DNA from: an uncultured Clostridia bacterium
Lineage (GTDB): Bacteria; Bacillota; Clostridia; Christensenellales; UBA1242
Assembly (NCBI GenBank): GCA_944349915.1
Contig: CALVNU010000059.1
Location: 1 to 5,753, forward strand
DNA: 5,753 nt
Reading direction: 5' to 3'
In this document: one piece after another, positions 1-4,687 of the stretch
Position numbering within the stretch: the first letter of the stretch is position 1
How the letters are laid out: every line of letters starts with the position of its first letter
Notes under the pieces: model-generated
The model's input: only the letters and a program-made list of their open reading frames with translations
Database searches by the model: none
Told to the model about the DNA's origin: nothing
Program-made: the position numbers and the translations under genes

Positions 1-215
1 TTGATATCTCGAATTTGAATAAAACCAAATTTACCCATATCTCTTTTAAAAATAATTCGACCTGCAATTTTTACATGCTCACCAACCTTTTCTCTAGCCT
101 CTTGAATTGTGCAAGTTCTTTCAAACTTTGCTTTGTAAGGGATTTCTCCCATTTCCCAAAGTTTTGCAATTTTCTCTCTACGAATATCAACTTCATTTGA
201 CAAATTTTGTTCCAT
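1..215 (-). CDS. lysS: Lysyl-tRNA synthetase, class II, N-terminal fragment (partial at window edge)
   Basis: Charges tRNA-Lys with lysine in the cytoplasm. Only the first 71 codons are visible; the rest lies beyond position 1. The fragment shows the N-terminal helix typical of bacterial class II LysRS (RREKIAKLWEMGEIPY, residues 12-27) and then the start of the OB-fold anticodon-binding domain (VKIAGRIIFKRDMGKFGFIQ, residues 48-67), matching the family pattern AGR(I/V)..KR.MGK..F..I.D. The ATG at 215-213 has a clear ribosome binding site, AAAGGAG ending at 221, with 5 bases before the start. The catalytic domain is not in view, so this rests on N-terminal similarity by eye; the OB-fold signature makes AsnRS or AspRS less likely. 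The gene follows the transglycosylase on the same strand, but a strong hairpin lies between them, so it is probably transcribed separately. Confidence 0.9.
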   Translation of the reverse strand, partial: MEQNLSNEVDIRREKIAKLWEMGEIPYKAKFERTCTIQEAREKVGEHVKIAGRIIFKRDMGKFGFIQIRDI

Positions 216-271
216 TTTTTCTCCTTTAGTTTTCTTCAACTGCTATTAATGGCAATTGAATAGTTCTTCTT

Positions 272-284
272 TGATAATTTATCA
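272..284. promoter_or_regulatory. Short palindrome upstream of lysS
   Basis: TGATAA-T-TTATCA is a perfect 6-1-6 inverted repeat 57 bases upstream of the lysS start codon and just after the transglycosylase terminator in the direction of transcription. It loosely resembles the halves of Fur-type boxes, but it is shorter than the classical 15-mer. In DNA this AT-rich such palindromes also occur by chance. A binding role is inference only. Confidence 0.25.
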
Positions 285-292
285 TAAAAATG

Positions 293-324
293 AAAATATG
301 TCAAATAAACTTTTGACATATTTT
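293..324 (-). terminator. Hairpin terminator after the lytic transglycosylase gene
   Basis: A perfect 13-bp stem (AAAATATGTCAAA, 293-305, pairing with TTTGACATATTTT, 312-324) with a 6-base loop lies 14 bases past the transglycosylase stop. On the minus strand the stem ends in TTTT followed by CATTTTTATG, a broken U-tract. On the plus strand it is followed by TTTTGTTTTTT, so the element could work in both directions, although no plus-strand gene leads into it. It separates the transglycosylase from lysS. Confidence 0.75.
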
Positions 325-338
325 GTTTTTTGCCAACT

Positions 339-905
339 CTAACTATATCTTTTTGAATAATAACTATAATTTTTCATCACTCTGTTCAAATAATTTTTAG
401 TTTCTGCAAAAGGTATTTCATCTAAACTTTTTCCATCACTTGAATATTGTTGATTTTTTAGCCATTCTTTGACTGTGTTTGGTCCAGCATTATATGCACA
501 AAGCGCATTCTTTGTGTCTTGAAACATCTCTAACAAATATGACAGGTAATATGCGCCTAAATTTAAGTTGTATTCCCCGTCCAGCAATTTTTCCTGCTGG
601 TATTCCTCGCCCAACCGCTTTGACAGCCACTCGGCAGTTGATGGCATAAGTTGCATAATTCCAATTGCTCCTTTTGAAGATATTGATTTTTCATCAAACC
701 CACTTTCCGCGTTTGCCACAGATGCAATAAGTGCGCTTTCTATGTTGTATTTTTCACTATAAGACTTGATTTCACTGCTGTATGCCATTGGATAAAAATA
801 ACTGTAAAAACAATGCAATCCAAAAGAAAGCATAACAATAATAAGTGCAAGCGAAAGCAAAATAAACAGCGAACTTGCAAACGGTTTGCTTTTTCTATTT
901 TCCAT
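339..905 (-). CDS. Membrane-anchored lytic transglycosylase, SLT domain (GH23-like)
   Basis: Predicted to cleave the MurNAc-GlcNAc bond of peptidoglycan, forming 1,6-anhydro-MurNAc ends, on the outer face of the membrane. The 188-residue protein has one N-terminal hydrophobic segment (about 11-34) with a basic front (ENRKSKP), serving as signal anchor or uncleaved signal peptide. An SLT domain covers about 45-180: catalytic Glu67 in ANAESGFD, GAIGIMQLMP at 79-88, AYNAGP at 137-142 and the terminal ET.NYL.RV motif at 168-176. All hallmark motifs are intact and the length fits the short single-domain transglycosylases of Firmicutes. The ATG at 905-903 is kept because the membrane segment begins right after it, but the upstream DNA has no good Shine-Dalgarno sequence and an inverted repeat covers the start. 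No cell-wall partner gene is adjacent; it appears monocistronic. Confidence 0.93.
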   Translation of the reverse strand: MENRKSKPFASSLFILLSLALIIVMLSFGLHCFYSYFYPMAYSSEIKSYSEKYNIESALIASVANAESGFDEKSISSKGAIGIMQLMPSTAEWLSKRLGEEYQQEKLLDGEYNLNLGAYYLSYLLEMFQDTKNALCAYNAGPNTVKEWLKNQQYSSDGKSLDEIPFAETKNYLNRVMKNYSYYSKRYS

Positions 906-920
906 AAAATTATTTTATGG
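902..920. repeat. Inverted repeat covering the transglycosylase start codon
   Basis: CCATAAAA (902-909), spacer TTA, TTTTATGG (913-920): an 8-bp perfect inverted repeat that contains the ATG of the transglycosylase gene. In mRNA it would form a weak hairpin (mostly A-U pairs with a 3-base loop) sequestering the start codon and the position where a ribosome binding site would be expected. It could dampen translation or be an operator; both are inference. Confidence 0.4.
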
Positions 921-955
921 ACTTTGTCTCTTTTAATTCATATATATTCAAAGAG

Positions 956-1052
956 ATATCAAAACACTTGATATATGTCTTATTTTAAAAAGATGTCAAA
1001 ACATTTTAAAAACACTTGATATATGTTTTTAAAGAGATTTTAAAGAGATTTT
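956..1052. repeat. Cluster of short direct, inverted and tandem repeats in the transglycosylase upstream region
   Basis: An 18-bp perfect direct repeat, AAAACACTTGATATATGT, occurs at 961-978 and 1009-1026 (48-base period). The first copy also forms an inverted repeat with the bases before it: ATATCAA (956-962), 5-base loop, TTGATAT (968-974). Directly after the second copy an 11-bp unit, AAAGAGATTTT, is repeated in tandem at 1031-1041 and 1042-1052; its first 8 bases recur at 950-957. No open reading frame is evident here. Likely roles are operator sites for a regulator of the downstream minus-strand gene, or simply AT-rich repeat expansion. Confidence 0.6.
970..999 (-). promoter_or_regulatory. 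Candidate promoter of the lytic transglycosylase
   Basis: On the minus strand a perfect TTGACA (999-994) is followed after 18 bases by TATATC (975-970), a 4-of-6 match to the -10 consensus. This would start transcription roughly 55-60 bases upstream of the transglycosylase ATG. The -10 lies inside the second copy of the 18-bp direct repeat, so a protein binding the repeat would affect this promoter. The region is extremely AT-rich, so other start sites are possible. Confidence 0.4.
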
Positions 1053-1088
1053 TAATATTTTTTAAATATTTTAAAATCAATCTTTAAT

Positions 1089-1121
1089 GCAAAAGTTTGA
1101 CTTTTTTCAAACAAAATTTGC
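1089..1121 (-). terminator. Possible weak terminator after the DUF3343 gene
   Basis: GTTTGA (1095-1100) pairs with TCAAAC (1107-1112) around a 6-base loop, and an outer GCAAA/TTTGC pair (1089-1093 with 1117-1121) can extend the stem across an asymmetric internal loop. It lies about 40 bases past the DUF3343 stop codon on the minus strand. The following DNA is T-rich but interrupted by purines, so termination efficiency is doubtful and read-through towards the transglycosylase gene is possible. Confidence 0.35.
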
Positions 1122-1162
1122 TATTTGACCACTTGCCATTTTTTAGCACAAATCTCAACTTT

Positions 1163-1417
1163 TCAAATAAGTTTTTCAAGTGAGGTTCTTTGCCCTACAC
1201 TGTTAATTCTAAACACTCCGACAAATGCCCTAAATGGTTTGCTGGCTAAAATCTCTTTTGCACTTTGCAAAAAAGTTTGTGAAAGTTTAACAGATATTCC
1301 ACACGCCTGCCCAGCCTCTCTTGGAGTGTTTACAATTTGACAAAAAATTCCCCGGCTTCTTATGGCTTGTGCAAAATATAATGTTTCATTACGAGAACTA
1401 AAAACAACAATTATCAT
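1163..1417 (-). CDS. DUF3343 family protein (putative S/Se carrier-like protein)
   Basis: A small soluble protein of 84 residues that matches DUF3343 by eye: the opening strand MIIVVFSSRNETLYFAQ, then GIFCQIVNTPREAGQACGIS at 23-42, with the family's TPRE...CG motif and a conserved-looking Cys39 (a second Cys is at 26). Family members are often beside cysteine desulfurase/selenocysteine lyase-like genes and selD, and have been proposed as sulfur or selenium carriers; no reaction is proven. Here the next gene, on the opposite strand, is exactly such a desulfurase, which supports the call. The ATG at 1417-1415 is chosen because AAAAGG sits 8 bases upstream and the domain begins at this Met. A TTG at 1441 (8 residues longer) also has an AGGAG site and cannot be excluded. 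The C-terminal VGQRTSLEKLI tail is beyond the core motif. Confidence 0.82.
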   Translation of the reverse strand: MIIVVFSSRNETLYFAQAIRSRGIFCQIVNTPREAGQACGISVKLSQTFLQSAKEILASKPFRAFVGVFRINSVGQRTSLEKLI

Positions 1418-1425
1418 TTCTTTTT

Positions 1426-1451
1426 CCTTTTTAGGTAACAAAATCTCTCCT
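1426..1451 (-). promoter_or_regulatory. Two competing ribosome binding sites before the DUF3343 gene
   Basis: Reading the minus strand, AGGAG (1451-1447) stands 5 bases before TTG (1441-1439), and AAAAGG (1431-1426 area) stands 8 bases before ATG (1417-1415). Both are in the same frame, so either start gives a DUF3343 protein with or without an 8-residue LPKKEKE-type leader. ATG and the domain boundary favour the inner start. If transcription starts near 1455, as the promoter candidate suggests, the outer site would sit too close to the mRNA end, again favouring the inner one. Confidence 0.5.
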
Positions 1452-1461
1452 ATTTCACTAT

Positions 1462-1488
1462 ATTGTATAAGAAAAGGAAAGTTGACAA
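1462..1488 (-). promoter_or_regulatory. Candidate promoter for the DUF3343 gene in the divergent gap
   Basis: On the minus strand TTGTCA (1488-1483; 5 of 6 to the -35 consensus) and TACAAT (1467-1462; 5 of 6 to -10) are separated by 15 bases, shorter than the usual 17. The -35 lies directly beside the start codon of the divergent desulfurase gene. The whole gap between the two start codons is only 71 bases, so the promoters for both directions must overlap or interleave, allowing coupled control. For the plus strand only a weak TATATT (1459-1464) is visible. Confidence 0.4.
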
Positions 1489-2637
1489 ATGATTTATCTT
1501 GATAACAGCGCCACCACTTTGATTAAGCCAAAAAGTGTGATTTCTGCAGTTCATGAGGCAATAATAAACTTTAGTGCCAATCCTGGACGAAGTGGGCACA
1601 ATGCCAGTATTAAGTGTGCATTAAAAATCGAGCAGGCAAGAGAAACCCTTGCAAAGCACTTTGGATTAAGCCTTCCACAAAATGTGATTTTTACAGCAAA
1701 CTGCACGACAGCACTAAATATGGCAATTTTTGGATATTTAAAGAAAGGCGACCATGTGGTTACAACAGAAAACGAGCACAACTCTGTTCTTAGACCGCTT
1801 GAGGCTTTAAAACAAGAGGGAATAATAGACTATTCAATCGCCTTTCAATCTTCACCATTGGGAATAAAACTTGAAGATATACGCCCTCTTGTCAAAAACA
1901 ATACTACAATGATTATAACAAACCACATCTCAAATGTAAACGGTTGCAAAACCGACATAAAAGAAATCGGCAAATTCTGCAAGCAAAAGGGTCTGCTTTA
2001 TCTTGTTGACTGTGCACAAAGTTGCGGACATGAACATATAAGCATGGAAGAAGATAATATAAACTTGCTCTCTTTTGCTGGGCATAAAGGTTTTTATGCT
2101 CCCCTTGCAATAGGTGGACTGCTAATAAACACAGACAAAACCGCAAAGCCGTTGTTGCATGGCGGAACAGGCACAAACTCACTTGAATTGTTCCAGCCAT
2201 CTACTTTACCAGAAAGACTTGAAAGTGGAACGATATCTTCTCCGCTTATATTAGGGCTAGATGCTGGAGTTAAATTTGTGGAAGAACATTTTGATGAAAT
2301 AAGATATAAACTAGATGACCTTACCACCTATCTTAATTTTGAACTCAACAAACTTGGCTTTCAAGTTTACACAGAACCAGAAAACGCAAATGGCGTTATT
2401 GCCTTTAATATAGAAGATTATGATTCTGCAGAAATTGCAACAATATTAAATGAAAAATATGGGATTTGCGTGCGTGGTGGTTATCATTGCGCTCCGATAA
2501 AACATAAAGCGCTGGGCACGATTGGTCAAGGTGCCGTTCGCGTTTCGCTTTCTTATTTCAACACATTTACAGAAGTGCAGAAACTAATTTTATCACTTAA
2601 AAACATTAAACATAAAATTTTTAAAATAAAAAATTAA
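1489..2637 (+). CDS. Cysteine desulfurase family protein (class V aminotransferase, EF2568-type)
   Basis: A PLP enzyme expected to remove sulfur from cysteine (or selenium from selenocysteine) as an enzyme-bound persulfide or selenide. The 382 residues fit the family's usual length. Visible motifs: N-terminal YLDNSATT (3-10); NPGRSGH (31-37); EHNS with His97, which stacks on PLP; Asp174 and Gln177 in VDCAQ; the PLP-binding Lys200 in FAGHKG; ESGT (245-248); and the active-site Cys334 in VRGGYHCAP, followed by the substrate-binding Arg351 in AVRVSLSYFNT. The GGYHCAP-IKHK-ALGT segment resembles the EF2568/CsdB-like group rather than IscS, NifS or SufS of housekeeping Fe-S clusters. GGA at 1476-1478 provides a ribosome binding site 10 bases from the ATG. 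The gene is divergent from DUF3343 and overlaps the convergent membrane-protein gene by 4 bases. Whether it prefers S or Se cannot be read from the sequence. Confidence 0.93.
   Translation: MIYLDNSATTLIKPKSVISAVHEAIINFSANPGRSGHNASIKCALKIEQARETLAKHFGLSLPQNVIFTANCTTALNMAIFGYLKKGDHVVTTENEHNSVLRPLEALKQEGIIDYSIAFQSSPLGIKLEDIRPLVKNNTTMIITNHISNVNGCKTDIKEIGKFCKQKGLLYLVDCAQSCGHEHISMEEDNINLLSFAGHKGFYAPLAIGGLLINTDKTAKPLLHGGTGTNSLELFQPSTLPERLESGTISSPLILGLDAGVKFVEEHFDEIRYKLDDLTTYLNFELNKLGFQVYTEPENANGVIAFNIEDYDSAEIATILNEKYGICVRGGYHCAPIKHKALGTIGQGAVRVSLSYFNTFTEVQKLILSLKNIKHKIFKIKN
2634..2637. other. Tail-to-tail overlap of two convergent genes
   Basis: The palindrome TTAA at 2634-2637 supplies the TAA stop of the plus-strand desulfurase (2635-2637) and the TAA stop of the minus-strand membrane protein (2636-2634). 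No hairpin terminator was seen on either side, so transcripts from the two genes probably run into each other and form antisense 3' ends. Confidence 0.9.
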
Positions 2638-3416
2638 CCCCACTGTTTAACTTTTATAGCATTGACAAGTTGAATTACAGAAAAAATAACTATAATAAGC
2701 ACAATAACAAAACTTGAAATTGCAGATAAAATTTTCATTTCAAACTTCATGCCACCATTAACCATGATAAGTGTGTTTTGTAGCGTTAGAATTGAAACCA
2801 ATCCATCAACAATTGACAACGCCTTCAAAAATTTGAATGTTAGTTTTTGAGACCTACGCTGTTTAATATAATTTTTGATGGCAATAATGATTTTGTATGT
2901 TGTATAAACCGCAATAATAATTGCAGGAATAATTCCAAATTCATACTCGTTTGGACTTATAAGTATAAGTGTGATTGGCGCCAACAAACAAAGGTCTATA
3001 AAGCACATAAAAATTGACAAGCCTATGCAGGCTTTTTTCTGTTTATCAAACAAAATTTTAGTCGGACAATTTTTGATTTTACTCTCGATAACAATCACCG
3101 CAAAGCGCGCAATTGTTAAACACAAATAATAAACAAACATACTTATATTCCAAGAATTTAGGTAAAAAATTCCAAGAAACATATTATAAAAAGCAAACAA
3201 AAAAGTAATCAATGCCGAAAAATAGGCGCCAAATATAAAATTTGATGTAAATCTTTTTATGCCACAAAATTTTGAAGTTTTTGTAAATTTCTTTGTGCTT
3301 TTATCAACATCACAATTTAAACTTGCCTTCCTGCTTATATCTTTTTTCTCACCGATTTGCTTGTCCGATAATTCAAAGTCATTTACGCAATCATTATTGT
3401 AAATTTTTTCTTTCAT
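2634..3416 (-). CDS. Six-helix integral membrane protein of unknown function
   Basis: A 260-residue protein with a hydrophilic Lys/Asp-rich N-terminus (1-55, presumably cytoplasmic) and six probable transmembrane segments near 59-82, 90-110, 130-153, 160-182, 200-220 and 228-253. Between helices 4 and 5 is a basic loop (KNYIKQRRSQK, 181-191), suggesting that loop is cytoplasmic. The segment DGLVSILTLQNTLIMVNGG (204-222) looks like a conserved family signature that I associate with uncharacterised Firmicutes proteins; I cannot assign a function or substrate. It starts 6 bases after the TetR gene's stop, so it is almost certainly in the same transcript. No Shine-Dalgarno sequence is visible before the ATG (3416-3414), suggesting translational coupling to the regulator. 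Its stop codon shares bases 2634-2637 with that of the convergent desulfurase. A TetR-regulated transporter is one possibility. Confidence 0.82.
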   Translation of the reverse strand: MKEKIYNNDCVNDFELSDKQIGEKKDISRKASLNCDVDKSTKKFTKTSKFCGIKRFTSNFIFGAYFSALITFLFAFYNMFLGIFYLNSWNISMFVYYLCLTIARFAVIVIESKIKNCPTKILFDKQKKACIGLSIFMCFIDLCLLAPITLILISPNEYEFGIIPAIIIAVYTTYKIIIAIKNYIKQRRSQKLTFKFLKALSIVDGLVSILTLQNTLIMVNGGMKFEMKILSAISSFVIVLIIVIFSVIQLVNAIKVKQWG

Positions 3417-3422
3417 TTTGAT

Positions 3423-4004
3423 TTAACTAGATTTTACACATTTTATTATCAACTTTTCAATATATTCAATTTCATCTTTACAACCACTTTTTATCCATTC
3501 ATTTATAATGGCGGTTATCCCATGGAGATAATAAGTTATCATATAGTTGCCTTCTTTTTGGTCCAATCCAAACCTATTCAAAATTGGCATAAAAACATGT
3601 TTGTTTAATGCTTCAAATTTGTCAATAGAATTCATCAAACGAGCATGTTTTATGGCAACTTGATGTATCAATTTGTTTTCTTTGATATAAGACAGATATG
3701 GCGATATATATTTTGGAGTTATAAGCATCAATTCTTCAATAGGACAAGTTGCAATTTTAGAAACAAATTGACCTGGATTGTTATCAAAATAATTGACAAA
3801 CTTTTTATTTGAATTTTCAATGCATTCGTCAAGTAAGTCTTGTATTGTTTCATAATGCAGATAAAAAGTTGAACGATTAACGCCCGCCTTTTTGCAAATT
3901 TCCTTGACGGTGATATATTCAAAATCTTTTTTGTTTAGAAGTTCTATAAGAGCCTGGTTCATCAATACAGCGGTATTATAATATTTGCTTTCTGCTTTAT
4001 TCAT
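3423..4004 (-). CDS. TetR/AcrR family transcriptional regulator
   Basis: A DNA-binding repressor-type protein of 193 residues, typical of the family. The N-terminal three-helix domain is clear: a helix at about 8-25, then YITVKEICKKAGVNRSTFYLHY (30-51), the classic TetR helix-turn-helix with recognition helix NRSTFYLHY, and IQDLLDE starting helix 4. The C-terminal ligand/dimer domain ends with YYLHGITAIINEWIKSGCKDEIEYI (158-182), the (Y/H)G....W...G pattern of TetR proteins with the Firmicutes-type C-terminal domain. The ATG at 4004-4002 has an excellent site, GGAGG, 8 bases upstream. It lies between two membrane-protein genes: 18 bases after the stop of the upstream gene and 6 bases before the next. 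It probably controls its own operon. The ligand is unknown. Confidence 0.92.
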   Translation of the reverse strand: MNKAESKYYNTAVLMNQALIELLNKKDFEYITVKEICKKAGVNRSTFYLHYETIQDLLDECIENSNKKFVNYFDNNPGQFVSKIATCPIEELMLITPKYISPYLSYIKENKLIHQVAIKHARLMNSIDKFEALNKHVFMPILNRFGLDQKEGNYMITYYLHGITAIINEWIKSGCKDEIEYIEKLIIKCVKSS

Positions 4005-4022
4005 AATACTGCCCTCCCTTAA

Positions 4023-4376
4023 CTATTCTTCGTCTGCGATTTCCTTTGCCAAACGCATAATGTCCGAACCATATTTTTGTTTACCCTTTTCTTTGATTTT
4101 TTTGTAAATTGGATAATTAACACAGCAACCCGCAATTCCCAAAATTCCAACAACAATTCCACCAACAAACGCGCCAACACCCGACGCAATAGTGCCAAGT
4201 GACAAGCACATTCCAACCCCAAGCACAAGAGCACTAAAAATGCCAAAATTGAAGGCAAAAATATTTGCTGGTGCCTTGGCTTTGGCGTCTAGTTTTTTTA
4301 GTTGCATAACTTTCGATGTTTCCTTTTTAGAATATTCGTTTGCAATGTGTTCTGCATAAATTTTATCTGTGTCCAT
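4023..4376 (-). CDS. Small two-helix membrane protein (family often labelled 'dihydropteridine reductase')
   Basis: A 117-residue protein with an amphipathic N-terminus (YAEHIANEYSKKETSKVMQLKKLDAKAK, about 7-34), two hydrophobic segments (38-60 and 64-89; the second is glycine-rich, VGGIVVGILGIAG) and a basic tail (YPIYKKIKEKGKQKYGSDIMRLAKEI, 88-113). It resembles Firmicutes proteins that databases commonly call 'dihydropteridine reductase'; nothing here (no Rossmann fold, no nucleotide-binding motif, mostly membrane) supports that enzyme activity, so I treat the label as a likely mis-transfer. The ATG at 4376 is chosen over the one at 4403 because AGGAGG (4390-4385) lies 8 bases before it and the similarity begins there. 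It is first of three minus-strand genes with TetR and a six-helix membrane protein. Function unknown. Confidence 0.82.
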   Translation of the reverse strand: MDTDKIYAEHIANEYSKKETSKVMQLKKLDAKAKAPANIFAFNFGIFSALVLGVGMCLSLGTIASGVGAFVGGIVVGILGIAGCCVNYPIYKKIKEKGKQKYGSDIMRLAKEIADEE

Positions 4377-4384
4377 AAATTTTT

Positions 4385-4390
4385 CCTCCT
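4385..4390 (-). promoter_or_regulatory. Strong ribosome binding site that sets the start of the small membrane protein
   Basis: A perfect AGGAGG on the minus strand stands 8 bases before the ATG at 4376-4374. It lies inside the reading frame of the longer 126-residue version starting at 4403, so the shorter 117-residue protein is the likely product. Confidence 0.85.
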
Positions 4391-4403
4391 TTTTATGACA
4401 CAA

Positions 4404-4646
4404 ATATTATACAAGCAGTGCTTTAAAAATAAGCCAACACAATTCACAAAAAATGTTGATTTAAAAAAAACATTAAAAAAATCATTATTTTAATGGTAAA
4501 TCTTGTCATTAAATATAATATCATAAAGCAAATTTTTAGTCAAACTTTGCAATTTGTTTATAAAATTCTGTAAAAATATAATATTTTAAAAATAAAAAGC
4601 ATTTTAAAACAAAACAGGAACTTTTTAAACAATAAACATACAAAAC
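4404..4646. other. AT-rich intergenic region between the pnp terminator and the TetR operon
   Basis: This stretch has no open reading frame with coding character or a ribosome binding site. It is made mainly of A and T runs, with recurring AAATATAATAT-like elements (near 4511 and 4575) and ATTTTAAAA elements (near 4583, 4601, and inside the terminator loop near 4665). It holds the promoter of the minus-strand operon at its left end and a possible plus-strand promoter, TTGTTT (4554-4559), 17 bases, TATAAT (4577-4582), with no plus-strand gene behind it. Confidence 0.6.
4406..4423 (-). promoter_or_regulatory. Candidate promoter and operator of the TetR membrane operon
   Basis: A perfect -10 box, TATAAT (4411-4406 on the minus strand), lies 29 bases before the first start codon of the operon. 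The -35 is poor: TTGGCT (4437-4432) is 20 bases away, longer than usual. Immediately upstream of the -10, AAGCA-G-TGCTT (4413-4423) is a perfect 5-1-5 inverted repeat in the spacer, a sensible place for a TetR dimer to block RNA polymerase. A weaker 8-bp inverted repeat, CATTAAAA/TTTTAATG, is at 4471-4478 and 4488-4495. Operator function is inferred from position. Confidence 0.42.
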
Positions 4647-4687
4647 AAAAAAAAAGAATAAGGCATTTTAAAAGTCTTATTCTTTTT
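4647..4687 (-). terminator. Rho-independent terminator of pnp
   Basis: A perfect 12-bp stem (AAAAAGAATAAG, 4651-4662, pairing with CTTATTCTTTTT, 4676-4687) with a 13-base loop lies 12 bases past the pnp stop codon. On the minus strand it ends in an uninterrupted run of nine T (4655-4647). On the plus strand only a five-T tail follows the stem, so it may act weakly in that direction too. It closes the pnp transcript and isolates the TetR operon. Confidence 0.88.

Noticed and set aside
216..292. T-box or other riboswitch in the lysS leader.
   Set aside because: Only 77 bases lie between the upstream terminator and the start codon, too few for a T-box, and no T-box consensus or lysine-riboswitch-like folding is visible.
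956..1052. Repeat cluster considered as the remnant of a CRISPR array.
   Set aside because: There are only two copies of an 18-mer, no regular spacer series, internal tandem and inverted repeats of other kinds, and no cas gene nearby.
1121..1165. In-frame extension after the DUF3343 TGA stop (13 further codons including one Cys, then TAG), which could suggest selenocysteine read-through in a selenium-linked gene.
   Set aside because: The protein is already of normal family length, the extension has no family-like sequence, and only a weak, interrupted hairpin follows the TGA, unlike a bacterial SECIS with a GC-rich stem and conserved loop.
1125..1340. Plus-strand open frame opposite the DUF3343 gene.
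   Set aside because: It is the shadow of a recognisable minus-strand protein, has no ribosome binding site and no family resemblance.
4023..4403. Longer 126-residue version of the small membrane protein starting at 4403.
   Set aside because: The AGGAGG site lies inside this extension and serves the ATG at 4376; the predicted transcription start is also at about the 4403 start codon.
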